Shown: positions 32,479-42,040 of the stretch, in pieces
Layout: every line of letters starts with the position of its first letter
Numbering within the stretch: position 1 is the stretch's first letter
DNA from: Gammaproteobacteria bacterium
GTDB lineage: Bacteria; Pseudomonadota; Gammaproteobacteria; Xanthomonadales; SZUA-36
Direction of reading: 5' to 3'
Assembly: GCA_024279945.1 (NCBI GenBank)
Contig: JAJRRA010000039.1
Span: 1 to 64,000, forward strand
DNA: 64,000 bases
The notes under the pieces: generated by a model
The model's input: only the letters and a program-made list of their open reading frames with translations
What the model was told of the DNA's origin: nothing
The model's database searches: none
Translations under genes and position numbers: made by a program

Positions 32479-33006
32479 GTGGCCGTTTTGCCAGTTAATT
32501 CATTCCAATCAGTCTTTAATGGTTTAGTCCTTATTCTTTTACTGCTTTCGTCTCTTCAATGCCACGCTGATGCGCGTGATCTGGAGATTGTAGGCTGGGT
32601 TGAAAATACAATTCTGGTCGGTCCCGGTATCAGCATCAAGGCCAAACTCGATACGGGAGCGGAGACCTCGTCCCTGGATGCTGAGATCATCAAGAAGTTT
32701 CGCAAGGATGGAAAACGCTGGGTGCGGTTCCGGATAAGCGATCGTCGAACCAAACAGGAATACATCGTTGTCCGGGAGCGGATCCGCACCATAAAGGTTG
32801 TCCAGCATGACGGAAATGCACAGACCCGTCCGGTCGTCTTGATGAAAGTGTGCGTTGCCGGCCGTTTGCTTGGCACGGAGGTCAGTTTGATCGATCGCAG
32901 TAAATTCAACTATCCTCTTTTGCTGGGGCGCAATACACTCAAATCGTTTGCGTTGATTGATCCCGGCAACACGTTTCTCAGTAGTCCGAACTGTAGCGGG
33001 TCTTGA
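32479..33006 (+). CDS. Retropepsin-like aspartic protease (Zn_protease / RimB-like family), exported
   Basis: About 175 residues. A hydrophobic N-terminal signal (NGLVLILLLLSSLQCHADA) is followed by a single retropepsin-like domain with the catalytic loop KLDTGAETSSLDA. The family (PF05618) was once called ATP-dependent zinc protease. The start is GTG 32479 or TTG 32488; GAGGAG at 32471 is better spaced for TTG. It is the first gene of a three-gene operon with a 7TM inactive transglutaminase and an ATP-grasp ligase, coupled by TTGA and ATGA overlaps. The set is a known but biochemically uncharacterised association, proposed in comparative genomics to make or trim peptides. Confidence 0.82.
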   Translation: MAVLPVNSFQSVFNGLVLILLLLSSLQCHADARDLEIVGWVENTILVGPGISIKAKLDTGAETSSLDAEIIKKFRKDGKRWVRFRISDRRTKQEYIVVRERIRTIKVVQHDGNAQTRPVVLMKVCVAGRLLGTEVSLIDRSKFNYPLLLGRNTLKSFALIDPGNTFLSSPNCSGS

Positions 33007-34532
33007 GCAAGCTCCGCCAGTGGATTGTTCTTTCCCTGCTGCTGTTGTTGCTGGGCGGGCTGATTGTTTCGTACAAAGTGATCTGGCTGGGCTATCCGTT
33101 GATGCCCGACACCAGCAGCGAAGTCTGGACGGTGCAGGTGAGTCTTAGGATCCAACCTGAAGATGGTCCGGTGCGCGCTGAACTGCAGTTGCCCAGCCGT
33201 TCCAGGGGTTTCACCCTCAGCAGGGAAAATTTTATTTCCCGTGGTTTTGGCCTGACCCTGGACGAGGAAACGTTCAGGCGTCAGGCACAATGGGCCGTGC
33301 GCGAACTACACGAAGCCAGGACTCTGTATTACCGGGCGACGGTCATACCTGAAACAAGGCAACGAAGGTTCGCCCGGCGGCCCGAAAAACCGCAACGACC
33401 GCAATTGGAAGAACCCTTTGCTACCGCACTGGCAGATATCGTGGCTGAAGTGAGAGAGGAGTCGGCGGATCCGGAATCGTTTGCTGCTTCGATTCTGTTC
33501 AGCCTGAATAACGCTGCCAGCGATGAAAACATCAAGCTGTTTTTGTCAGAAATGGAGAACCAGCGTGAACGTGTCGGGCTTGCCCGGATGCTGCTGGCTG
33601 AGGCCGGGATTCCAAGCCTGCAAATCCACGGCATACTGCTGCAAAATGAAGTTCAAAGAGCAGCAGTGAAAACACTGCTGGCGGTCTACGATGGTGACGA
33701 CTGGTTGCTGTTTGATCCCGGCACAGGTCACCGGGGTCTGCCTGAAGGCTTTATGATCTGGTGGCGGGGTGATGAGCCACTTGCCAAGGTGAGCGGAGCC
33801 CAGTTGAAGGATGTACAGATTTCCATCAGGCAGAATGTGGAGAGCGCGCTTGAACTCGCTTTCGACCGGGTCGGGCTGAGTAATTCGAGTATTGGCAGGA
33901 TTTCAATACTGCAATTACCCGTTCATATTCAGTCGGTTTATGAAGTGCTTCTGTTGGTGCCGTTTGGCATCCTGGTGATTGTGTTCCTCAGGAATTTTGT
34001 CGGCTTCAGTTCCTTTGGAACTTTTGCCCCGGTGCTGATTGCGTTGGCCTTCCGTGAGACTGAGCTACTCAAGGGCATTCTTTTGTTCATTCTGATCGTC
34101 TCCCTGGGGCTTTTCTTCCGCTTCTATCTTGAGCGTTTGCGACTGCTTCTTGTTCCGCGCTTGGCAGCCGTAGTGACCATCGTTGTTCTCCTGATGACAA
34201 CGATCAGCATCATCAGCTACCAACTGGGTGCTGAAACGGGTTTGTCCATATCCCTCTTTCCGATGGTCATTATCTCCATGGTCATTGAGCGGATGTCCAT
34301 TGTCTGGGAAGAGCGCGGCGCGCTGACATCCATCAGGGAAGGGTTCGGCAGCCTGATGATGGCGGCACTGGCGTTCATGGTGATGTCACTGGATATCCTG
34401 GCGTACTGGGTAACCGTATTCCCGGAAATTAACCTGATCGTGCTGGGTATCATTGTCGCCTCAGGGCGCTATACCGGGTTCCGCATAACGGAATTGTTTC
34501 GTTTTCGACAACTGTCTGACGGGAATCCATGA
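33003..34532 (+). CDS. Inactive transglutaminase fused to seven transmembrane helices
   Basis: 509 residues. TTG 33003 overlaps the TGA of the preceding gene. One N-terminal helix (about 6-28) precedes a periplasmic transglutaminase-like domain (about 30-285); the segment DGDDWLLFDPGTGHRGLPEGF fits that fold, but I see no Cys-His-Asp triad. Seven hydrophobic helices follow (about 305-500). The two-part architecture is the UUP1/7TM family (PF14400, PF14402). It probably anchors or delivers the product of the ATP-grasp ligase encoded next, whose start overlaps its stop by 4 bp. Function is not experimentally known to me. Confidence 0.85.
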   Translation: MSKLRQWIVLSLLLLLLGGLIVSYKVIWLGYPLMPDTSSEVWTVQVSLRIQPEDGPVRAELQLPSRSRGFTLSRENFISRGFGLTLDEETFRRQAQWAVRELHEARTLYYRATVIPETRQRRFARRPEKPQRPQLEEPFATALADIVAEVREESADPESFAASILFSLNNAASDENIKLFLSEMENQRERVGLARMLLAEAGIPSLQIHGILLQNEVQRAAVKTLLAVYDGDDWLLFDPGTGHRGLPEGFMIWWRGDEPLAKVSGAQLKDVQISIRQNVESALELAFDRVGLSNSSIGRISILQLPVHIQSVYEVLLLVPFGILVIVFLRNFVGFSSFGTFAPVLIALAFRETELLKGILLFILIVSLGLFFRFYLERLRLLLVPRLAAVVTIVVLLMTTISIISYQLGAETGLSISLFPMVIISMVIERMSIVWEERGALTSIREGFGSLMMAALAFMVMSLDILAYWVTVFPEINLIVLGIIVASGRYTGFRITELFRFRQLSDGNP

Positions 34533-35542
34533 TGATGGTCACAGGCCGTATCAGGCAGTTGAAGCGTTCGGGTGTTTTGGGAATGAACTGCCGTAACGGC
34601 AAGTACATAATGCCATTCAACCGGCGGCACTTCTATCCGCTGGTGGACGACAAATTGCTGTGTAAAAAGCGCCTGCAGGAGCAAGGACTTGCAGTGCCGG
34701 GGTTGATCGGGGTCGCCCGCTGGATGCGCCAGGCTGCGCAAATCGATCAATTACTCAGTGGCCACAATGAGTTTGTTATTAAGCCGGCTCACGGCAGCGG
34801 GGGTGATGGTATTCTGGTTATTACCGACCGGAAGTCGGATTATTTCGTCACTTCGGATGGCATGTTGGTACAGCATGCAGATCTGGAACACCACCTGACC
34901 AATGTGATTGGCGGGCTCTATTCACTGGGCGGACAACCTGATGTGGCGATGATCGAATCCCTGGTTCATTTTGATCCGGCATTTTCTGATTTGACCTATC
35001 ACGGGGTACCGGACATACGGGTCATCGTATACCGGGGCTACCCCGTGATGGCCATGACCCGCCTGCCGACACGGCAGTCTCACGGCAAAGCCAACCTCCA
35101 TCGAGGTGCGATTGGTGTCGGCATCGACCTGTGCAGCGGTATTACCGTGGGCGGAGTTTCCGGTAATGATCCCATATCAAAGCATCCGGATACCGGAGCG
35201 GCTGTTGCGGGATTCCAGATTCCGCACTGGAGCCGGATTGTCTCAATGGCCGCCAGTTGCTTCGAGGCGGTTGCCCTGGGCTACCTGGGAGTCGATATCG
35301 TTTTAGACCGGGATCTGGGCCCACTGATACTCGAGTTGAACGCACGACCAGGCCTCAATATCCAGATAGCAAACCGCCGGGGTTTATGCAGTCGCCTGGA
35401 TGCCGTTGATGAACTGGATGACTGGGACCAGTCTTCCGAAAAACGGGTCGAGTGGGCCTGCAGGACATTCGGAGAGCCTGGATCAGATCTGTTGACCCAG
35501 GCCCCGGGAGCCCTTGATTTGGAACAACTGGAGTCGGAGTAA
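34529..35542 (+). CDS. Alpha-L-glutamate ligase-like ATP-grasp protein
   Basis: 337 residues, RimK-related ATP-grasp fold. ATP-binding parts are visible as FVIKPAHGSGGDGILVI (about 86-102) and the C-terminal metal/phosphate loop LILELNARPGLNIQIAN. RimK-type enzymes ligate glutamate or other amino acids to a carboxylate through an acylphosphate. The ATG overlaps the 7TM gene stop (ATGA). A substrate cannot be named from sequence; a small peptide or a protein C-terminus is the likely acceptor by analogy. Confidence 0.87.
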   Translation: MMMVTGRIRQLKRSGVLGMNCRNGKYIMPFNRRHFYPLVDDKLLCKKRLQEQGLAVPGLIGVARWMRQAAQIDQLLSGHNEFVIKPAHGSGGDGILVITDRKSDYFVTSDGMLVQHADLEHHLTNVIGGLYSLGGQPDVAMIESLVHFDPAFSDLTYHGVPDIRVIVYRGYPVMAMTRLPTRQSHGKANLHRGAIGVGIDLCSGITVGGVSGNDPISKHPDTGAAVAGFQIPHWSRIVSMAASCFEAVALGYLGVDIVLDRDLGPLILELNARPGLNIQIANRRGLCSRLDAVDELDDWDQSSEKRVEWACRTFGEPGSDLLTQAPGALDLEQLESE

Positions 35543-35553
35543 GTTACTCCGAC
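35533..35553 (+). terminator. 10-bp perfect hairpin across the ATP-grasp stop codon
   Basis: The sequence gtcggagtaa-g-ttactccgac is a perfect inverted repeat that includes the TAA stop at 35540-35542. It lies in the 36-bp gap between convergent genes. There is no U-tract after it, so it may be a 3'-end stabilising or weak terminator structure only. Confidence 0.4.
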
Positions 35554-35578
35554 CCCGGATGCGCGACCCCGGCGATGC

Positions 35579-36121
35579 TTAGGCATTATGTATTGAATTG
35601 AGTTCATGAAAATGCTGGTGAGCTTCGCGGAACTGCTTCAGCGCCCGGTCCAGGTAGAGATTGACCTCATCCACGTAACCATCGGTCGAAGCGGACCAGA
35701 TACGGTTAATGTAACGCTCGCCGGCGGCAAAGTTGCTCATCACATCAGCATAATTCTGCATCCCGAATACATGCACCATACTCTCTCTGGCGTTGGCAAA
35801 ATTATTCAGTTCCTCGCGAAACAGGCGATCGATTTCGAAACGGGCTTCGTACGTGGGCAGTTCATCTTTGTTGCTGTTGATGAATTCCAGCCGGGCCAGG
35901 ATGTTGTTCAGGCTTTTACTCAGCACATCCATGTTTCCAGCCAGTTTGTTTCCGGCGTGTGCCTCCTCGTGACGCACCTTGCGGGACAGCCACAGTCCGA
36001 CGATGCCGACCAGCAACGCCGGCACCAGCCAGGACCAGTTGACTTCGCGCGGATCGAGTACAGAAACGAATGCGCCGGCAAGAAATGACCCGAATACCAG
36101 TAGTAATGCGATTGTTTTCAT
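35579..36121 (-). CDS. Small inner-membrane protein with cytoplasmic coiled region
   Basis: 180 residues. Two N-terminal membrane helices (about 3-21 and 28-46) are followed by a long soluble helical part with heptad-like stretches (MDVLSKSLNNILARLEFI, EIDRLFREELNNFANAR). I do not recognise the family. It starts 2 bp after the stop of the OPT transporter gene, so it is co-transcribed and may be an accessory protein of that transporter. Confidence 0.65.
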   Translation of the reverse strand: MKTIALLLVFGSFLAGAFVSVLDPREVNWSWLVPALLVGIVGLWLSRKVRHEEAHAGNKLAGNMDVLSKSLNNILARLEFINSNKDELPTYEARFEIDRLFREELNNFANARESMVHVFGMQNYADVMSNFAAGERYINRIWSASTDGYVDEVNLYLDRALKQFREAHQHFHELNSIHNA

Positions 36122-36123
36122 GC

Positions 36124-37860
36124 TTACACCGCCTTCAGGATCATGGAGATTGCAAAACCTACACCCACCAGGGCTTCTCCGACAATGAGACCTGCCGCAA
36201 CCGGAATACCGACACTTTCAGAAAAACTTTGCCCCATCTTGCGGTCGCTGATGACCCGCAAAAGTGTGCCGATACTGTAGGTCAGTACAATATTGAAGGG
36301 CAGGTAGAATCCCAGACCCACCGTAATTCCAAGGCCCGGTTGGAAAATGCTCAGCATGGCGCCCAAACCGGCGCCTGCCAGATACTTGGCGCTTGGAACA
36401 TCACCACCCATGATGCCGTTGACCATGCTGGCCAGCGCCTGGCCTTGCGGTGCCGGCAGTTTTTCGCTGCCCAGCACATAGGCCTCGTTTAGTACAAAAA
36501 TCAGCATCATCACCACGATCGGTCCCAGCCACGCACCAATGAACTGCCCCAATTGCTGTTGCCTGGGCGTTGCGCCGACCAGATAACCGGTCTTGAGGTC
36601 CAGCATCAGATCGGTTGCCTGCGACATGGCAACACAGGCCGCAGTACCTACCATGATGGCTGAAACAATGGCTCCCCTGGTGTCGCCCAGTCCGCTGGAT
36701 ATAAAGATCAGCAGGGTCACGGCGATCAGCGTCATACCGGACAGGGGTGACCAGTTGGTTCGGCCGATGGATTCACTGAGAATGACCCCTGCAATCCACA
36801 CCCACAGCGTTCCGACAGCGGCCATCGCCAGGCCGCGGCCGAGGCCCATTTTTTCGGTGGACATAACCGCCATGATCGCCAGCAATATGGCCGCGCCGAC
36901 AATGGCAACGTAAAGCAGTTTGATCGGCATCTCATCCTGTGACATAGCGGCCTCGGATTGGGCCGCGTTCTGCATGCTGCGAACAGCGCTGACGATCATT
37001 GGGAAAGCCAGAGCCACACCCGCGACAGCGCCACCGATGAGCATGCCGATGCCGACCGGTCGGAACAGTAACAGGCGCAAGGCATTAGGTTCACTGGTCA
37101 CTTCATGGCTGAGCGGATCCAGCGGAAACATATCGAGACCGGAAAGCATGGGCGCCAGAAACCAGTAACATACATAGCCGCCGATAATGAAGGCCACACC
37201 ACCTTTGCCCGCGATATAGCCCACACCAATGGTCAGCAGGGAGAGATACCAGATGCCGTTCATGTATTCCGGCACACCGATCAGGGCGCCAAGATTCCAG
37301 TTATCCACGCCGCTGGCCTGGCTGACAGCATGCAGGCCGCCGCTGACCAGTGCACCCCCGATCAACAACATGGCCTTGTGAATACCCGCGCCGGGTGATT
37401 TCAGAATAGTCGCCACGGCCACGCCGCCGGGGTAGGTCAGCCGTTCGTAGTCAATCATCTGTTTACGCAGCGGAATAATGAAACCGATGCCGAGGAATGC
37501 CCCGGCAATCGCGCCGAAAGTCAACAGTACCGGGTTGAAGTCCGTGCCGTAACCGAGGATGAAGATGGCTGGTACCGAGAACATCATGCCGGCAGAGGCG
37601 CCGTTTACCGCGCTGGCCACCGTCTGCACGATGTTGTTTTCAATAATACTGTTGCGTCGCAGGATGCCGCGAAGTATGCCGAAACCCAGGATTGCCGCCA
37701 ATTCAGAACCCTCGATGGAGAAACCGAGGATCAGGGACGCATAGCCAATACTGATCGCGATCAGGGTGCCGAGGAAATAGCCGATCAGGATCGCTGCCCA
37801 GGTCAGTTCGGGGTAGGGCCCCCTGCGGATTACAGCAGCTTGAGAAGAAACCGTGCTCAT
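36124..37860 (-). CDS. OPT-family oligopeptide/metal-chelate transporter
   Basis: 578 residues with about 14-16 membrane helices. OPT-family features include the PYPELTWAAILIGYFLGTLIA opening, QRLTYPGGVAVATIL-like segments, and GLGFYLPFNIVLTYSIGTLLRV near the C-terminus. OPT proteins import oligopeptides or metal-chelating peptides with protons. The gene is monocistronic with the small membrane protein behind it; REP-like repeats separate it from the upstream SLC13 permease. The substrate is unknown. Confidence 0.88.
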   Translation of the reverse strand: MSTVSSQAAVIRRGPYPELTWAAILIGYFLGTLIAISIGYASLILGFSIEGSELAAILGFGILRGILRRNSIIENNIVQTVASAVNGASAGMMFSVPAIFILGYGTDFNPVLLTFGAIAGAFLGIGFIIPLRKQMIDYERLTYPGGVAVATILKSPGAGIHKAMLLIGGALVSGGLHAVSQASGVDNWNLGALIGVPEYMNGIWYLSLLTIGVGYIAGKGGVAFIIGGYVCYWFLAPMLSGLDMFPLDPLSHEVTSEPNALRLLLFRPVGIGMLIGGAVAGVALAFPMIVSAVRSMQNAAQSEAAMSQDEMPIKLLYVAIVGAAILLAIMAVMSTEKMGLGRGLAMAAVGTLWVWIAGVILSESIGRTNWSPLSGMTLIAVTLLIFISSGLGDTRGAIVSAIMVGTAACVAMSQATDLMLDLKTGYLVGATPRQQQLGQFIGAWLGPIVVMMLIFVLNEAYVLGSEKLPAPQGQALASMVNGIMGGDVPSAKYLAGAGLGAMLSIFQPGLGITVGLGFYLPFNIVLTYSIGTLLRVISDRKMGQSFSESVGIPVAAGLIVGEALVGVGFAISMILKAV

Positions 37861-37896
37861 ATTTTTTTATTTACCTGTATCTGATTCAACAAATCT

Positions 37897-38010
37897 GTAA
37901 GAGTGCGCTTGCGCGCGATTCGGCCCCAAGGGGCCTCTTACATTCAACGATCTTACAAGCCAAGAGCGCGCTTGCGCGCGATTCGGCCCCAGGGGGGCTC
38001 TTACATTCGG
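37897..38010. repeat. Two tandem REP-like palindromes
   Basis: Two ~49-bp copies (37897-37945 and 37961-38010, period 63 bp) share gcgcttgcgcgcgattcggcccc and a ctcttacattc end. Each folds as two nested hairpins (GCGCGCTTGCGCGC, and GGCCCC...GGGGCC). The head GTAAGAG-(N)-GCTTGCG is the same as in the array at 42041-42175. They lie in the 155-bp gap between two minus-strand transporter genes. Confidence 0.8.
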
Positions 38011-38015
38011 CCATC

Positions 38016-39845
38016 CTACATTCCGTAAGCCCACACCAGCACCAGGGTCAATATGACCCACAGACCAATCGCCAGGGGCAGGCCAGCACGCACAAAATCA
38101 CTAAACTTGTAGCCGCCGGCATTCATCAGCAGGATATTGGTCTGGTAGGCCATTGGTGTGACGAAGCTGAGGTTGGCGCCGAACAGTACCGCCAGCACAA
38201 AGGGTTCCAGTGGCATACCCAGCCGTTGGGCAATACCGATAGCAATGGGTGTTCCGATGACAGCGGCGGCGTTGTTAGAAACGATATTGGTCAGGATGCC
38301 CATCATCAGCATCAGCCCCCCCAGCACGACAGAGGGCGGTGCACCAAACGTAATGTAGACAAACAACTTCGCCAGGTAGTCAGCGCCGCCGGTCTTGAGC
38401 AAAGCAGCGCCCATGGCCAGCGATGAGACAATGATCAGTATCACCTGAGAACTGAGCGCGTTCATGGCGTCTTTCCAGTTCAGACAGCCGGTTACCATCA
38501 GCACCAGGAAACCCAGAATGGCGCTCACTTCAATAGGCATCACGTCCAGGGCTGCCAGCAGTACCACGCCCAGGACGGTAGCCAGGGCAATCGGGGCTTT
38601 TCGGGTGCTTGGCAACTGGATACTGCCGTCCAGCACCAGGAAATCGGCGGTTTCCTTGAGTTCGGTCAGGTTTTCCGGCGTCGACTGTACCAGCAACACA
38701 TCACCTGACCTCAACTGAACCTCATCCAGTCCCGGGGATTTGCGTTCCTGCGAGCCTTCAAAACGGTTGAATGCAAGCAAGCGGAGGCCGTAGCGGGAGC
38801 GCAAGCGGGCGTCGCCGATGCGCACCCCGCTGAGTCGCGATGCAGGCGTGATCACGACTTCGGCAATCTGCTGCCCTTCGTTGCTGAGAGGATGCGCCGC
38901 ATCGACCGCATGATCGCCGGAAAACAAAGTGCCACCAAGAATTCTCGCGAACTCCCGCAAGTTACTTTGAGTATCGCTGGTGGTGATGCGATCGCCGGCT
39001 TTGAGTACTACGTCGGGCAGTGGATTAATGAATACGCCGTGTCCGCGCTGGATGGTTTCAACCCGGATACCTTCCCCGGCTCGCAGGATTGCCTCGGCCA
39101 GTGATTTGCCAACCAGGGGACTGTCTTGATTCAGCCGGATCTGGGCGGTGTAAACACGGGAAACCTTGCCCCCCATCGGAGGCTGGCGTTCCGGGATCAG
39201 ACGAGGTGCGACCAGCCACAGGTAAATGACTGCAAAGAAGCCGGCAATGACGGCGGGGCCAAGGAAATCAAACATGCTGAACTCATCCATGCCCATGTCG
39301 GCCGCCACGTTGACCACCAGCAGGTTGGTTGATGTGCCGATGGTCGTTGCCATGCCACCCATAATGCTGGCAAACCCCATCGGTATCAGCGTCCCGGAAG
39401 GTGAAGCGCCGGTGCGCATCGAAACACCGATTAATATGGGGAGCATCAGCACAACGATAGGTGTATTGTTGATGAAGGCGCTCAGGATTGCGGTAATGAG
39501 AATGGTAAATAACAGGGAAACGGCCGGAGCCCTGCGCCACAGTCGGGCCAGGAAGCGACCGACCGGTTCAAGCGCCCCGGTGCGAATCAGGCCCTGTCCA
39601 ACCAGCATCAGTCCACAAACCGCAACCAGGGCCTTGTTGCCAAAGCCCAGAAAGAAATCACTGGCCTGCAGCACCTTGCCGTCTGTCTCGAACGGAAACA
39701 GCGTAAAGCCGACGGTAATGGCAACCAGAACGACCAGGCTGGTGGTCTGCAAAGGAATGGTTTCACGGGTGAACAGAACCAGGGCCCCGATGATCAGGAT
39801 CATCACGGCCAGTGCATGGGGGTTGGGAAGTGTGAGTTCCAGCAT
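38016..39845 (-). CDS. SLC13/DASS-type permease with two RCK_C (TrkA-C) domains
   Basis: 609 residues. Two membrane halves (about 5-200 and 410-608) flank a soluble region with two TrkA-C-like domains (LVGKSLAEAILRAGEGIRVETIQRG and LSGVRIGDARLRSRYGLRLLAFNR). Transport signatures include the SASIMGGMATTIGTSTNLLV-type NT motif (positions about 165-190) and ILTNIVSNNAAAVIGTPIAIG. Family members carry dicarboxylates, sulfate or other anions with sodium. The substrate cannot be read from sequence. It begins 2 bp after the stop of the YyaL-like gene and so is likely co-transcribed with it. Confidence 0.88.
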   Translation of the reverse strand: MLELTLPNPHALAVMILIIGALVLFTRETIPLQTTSLVVLVAITVGFTLFPFETDGKVLQASDFFLGFGNKALVAVCGLMLVGQGLIRTGALEPVGRFLARLWRRAPAVSLLFTILITAILSAFINNTPIVVLMLPILIGVSMRTGASPSGTLIPMGFASIMGGMATTIGTSTNLLVVNVAADMGMDEFSMFDFLGPAVIAGFFAVIYLWLVAPRLIPERQPPMGGKVSRVYTAQIRLNQDSPLVGKSLAEAILRAGEGIRVETIQRGHGVFINPLPDVVLKAGDRITTSDTQSNLREFARILGGTLFSGDHAVDAAHPLSNEGQQIAEVVITPASRLSGVRIGDARLRSRYGLRLLAFNRFEGSQERKSPGLDEVQLRSGDVLLVQSTPENLTELKETADFLVLDGSIQLPSTRKAPIALATVLGVVLLAALDVMPIEVSAILGFLVLMVTGCLNWKDAMNALSSQVILIIVSSLAMGAALLKTGGADYLAKLFVYITFGAPPSVVLGGLMLMMGILTNIVSNNAAAVIGTPIAIGIAQRLGMPLEPFVLAVLFGANLSFVTPMAYQTNILLMNAGGYKFSDFVRAGLPLAIGLWVILTLVLVWAYGM

Positions 39846-39847
39846 AT

Positions 39848-41968
39848 TTATCCCGGCAGTATTATCCCTTCAGTTCGTTTGTGTCCCATGTTGCGGTCGG
39901 CGGCTGCCCGCAGGGCCTCTAATTGTAGTTCTAGCGCTTCACGCGACTCTGATGGTGGCATACACTGCATTCCCTGGCAGACCCAGGCGCTTGTAGCAGC
40001 GCTGGAACGGTATTCTGACAGAATGCCGGGCAAGGAGTCTTTTGCCTGGTCAATCACATAGCAGTCTACCCGATATGTGGTGTTTAACCAGTGCTTCAAA
40101 TCTTCGCATTGCCTGGCATTGGTTCCCGCAACAATGATGTGGGGCGGTGGGTTGACGGACTCCTGCAATACCGGCAGCGAGCTGGTGCAGGCCAGGGGGT
40201 TTTGTCCAAGCAGGTCCATACTGCGGGCGAGGCATCGCTGCGCAGCCTCGGTGTAACGCATCTCTCCGGTCAGAGCGCCCAGTTTTTGCAGCGCACGGAT
40301 GGCAATGGCATTTCCCGCCGGTGTTGCGTCGTCCTGGAAGATCATGCTCCTGGAAATGGGGGTATCCACGGCTGCATCACTAAAAAAGAAACCACCGTGA
40401 TCCGGATCCTGAAAACGGGAGAGCAGGGCATCGGCTATCCTGGTTGCGAAGTTAAGGTGTTTGTCTTTCCATCTGGCCTGCAGGAAATACATGAGAGCAT
40501 TGAGTAACCAGGCGTAATCATCCAGATAAGCCGCAATTTTGGCCTCACCCGCGTTGTAGACTGCAAACAGGCGCTCACCGTCCCAGGCCTCCCGGTGGAT
40601 GAACTGAATGATTTGTTCCGCTGCCTGCAAACAATCATCCCGGTCAAGTGCAAGCCCGGCGCGTACCAGGCCTTCCGCCAACAAAGCATTCCATGAGGTG
40701 AGTCGCTTGTCATCCAGTGTTGGATGAACCCGTTTTTCACGGGCCGAAGCGAGTATCGACCGGGCCTCTTCCAGTGTCTGTTCGATGGCTTGTTCAGATT
40801 GGCAGAAAGAGCTTGCAAGCTCTCCTGCAGACTGCCGTCTGATCAGGTGCCATGCTTTGTCTTCAAAATTTGCGGCCTGGTCCAGGCCGTAGCTTGCGCA
40901 AAACAGTTGCCTTGAAGGTTGCGGTAGTAACTCCTCGATTTCATCCCGCTGCCAGACATGGAAGCTTCCTTCCTCGCCACCGGCATCGGCGTCGATGCTG
41001 GCTGAATACCCTCCGTTCTCATGGTGCATGGATGTTTGCAACCAGTTTAAGATGCCCTCTGCGGCTTGCTTCATTACGGCACTGTCCCAGCGCCTGGCGC
41101 CTTCGGCATACAGGGGCAACAACATGGCGTTGTCATAAAGCATTTTTTCAAAATGCGGGATGGTCCATGTGGTGTCGACACAGTAGCGGAAAAACCCACC
41201 GTCGAGGTGGTCCCTGAGGCCGCTGAGGGCCATGTTTTCCAGGGTAAATTCCAGGCTCCTGGACAGCAGTGCGCCGCCGGTCCCGACGGCAGTACAGCTC
41301 AGGGCATTTACCGCGCTGAGTAGCGGCCCCTGGGGGAATTTGGGCGCACCGCCATAACCGCCGTTGACGGGGTCATGCCGGGACAGCAGTTGTTGAGCGG
41401 CCGTTTCGAGAATGACCGTTTCACGATTCTTGTCTGGTGCCGGGCCTGTTGTGGTCACGGGCCGGTTGATGGCGGAAATGGCCTCACGCAACTTGTTGTT
41501 CTGTTGCTTGACTTGGTCCGGGTTCTGATCGTACCACTGGCGGACGCGGACGAGGATATCCCGGAACGAGGGCATGCCATGTCGAACTTCCGGGGGGAAG
41601 TATGTGCCCGCGAAAAATGGAATATGCCCAAGCGGGTCGAGGAATACGGTCAGCGGCCAGCCGCCACCGCGCCCGGTCAGCAACTGGTGTGACAACTGAT
41701 AGATACGATCCAGGTCCGGTCGTTCCTCACGATCTACCTTGATATTGATGAACAATTCATTCATCAGGTGGGCAGTCGGTTCGTGTTCGAACGACTCATG
41801 GGCCATTACATGACACCAGTGGCAGGCACTGTAGCCAATGGACAGCAGGATCGGGCGGTTTTGCTGCCTGGCAGCATCCAGTGCGGTATCACACCATGGA
41901 TACCAGTGCACCGGGTTGCTTGCATGTTGGCGCAAATAAAGACTGCTTTCCTTGTTCAGTTGGTTCAT
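39848..41968 (-). CDS. YyaL/DUF255 thioredoxin-domain protein
   Basis: 706 residues, full length for the family. The N-terminal thioredoxin-like domain (DUF255, about 1-160) has SIGYSACHWCHVMAHESFE with a CxxC pair and the WPLTVFLDP loop. A long alpha/alpha-barrel domain follows, as in N-acylglucosamine 2-epimerase-like proteins (EKMLYDNAMLLPLYAEGARRW, LTSWNALLAEGLVRAG). The function is not established; the human relative is SPATA20. It starts 266 bp from lgt, divergently, across a REP array. Confidence 0.9.
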   Translation of the reverse strand: MNQLNKESSLYLRQHASNPVHWYPWCDTALDAARQQNRPILLSIGYSACHWCHVMAHESFEHEPTAHLMNELFINIKVDREERPDLDRIYQLSHQLLTGRGGGWPLTVFLDPLGHIPFFAGTYFPPEVRHGMPSFRDILVRVRQWYDQNPDQVKQQNNKLREAISAINRPVTTTGPAPDKNRETVILETAAQQLLSRHDPVNGGYGGAPKFPQGPLLSAVNALSCTAVGTGGALLSRSLEFTLENMALSGLRDHLDGGFFRYCVDTTWTIPHFEKMLYDNAMLLPLYAEGARRWDSAVMKQAAEGILNWLQTSMHHENGGYSASIDADAGGEEGSFHVWQRDEIEELLPQPSRQLFCASYGLDQAANFEDKAWHLIRRQSAGELASSFCQSEQAIEQTLEEARSILASAREKRVHPTLDDKRLTSWNALLAEGLVRAGLALDRDDCLQAAEQIIQFIHREAWDGERLFAVYNAGEAKIAAYLDDYAWLLNALMYFLQARWKDKHLNFATRIADALLSRFQDPDHGGFFFSDAAVDTPISRSMIFQDDATPAGNAIAIRALQKLGALTGEMRYTEAAQRCLARSMDLLGQNPLACTSSLPVLQESVNPPPHIIVAGTNARQCEDLKHWLNTTYRVDCYVIDQAKDSLPGILSEYRSSAATSAWVCQGMQCMPPSESREALELQLEALRAAADRNMGHKRTEGIILPG

Positions 41969-42040
41969 TGAATTTCCATGATTTTATTGGAATTTGGATG
42001 TCGGCAATCGTTGCGGTATATATCAACTTCAAAGAGGTTC

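Noticed and set aside
39226-39996. 256-residue plus-strand open frame
   Set aside because: It is antisense to the well-supported SLC13 permease and runs into the yyaL-like gene; composition is that of a shadow frame.
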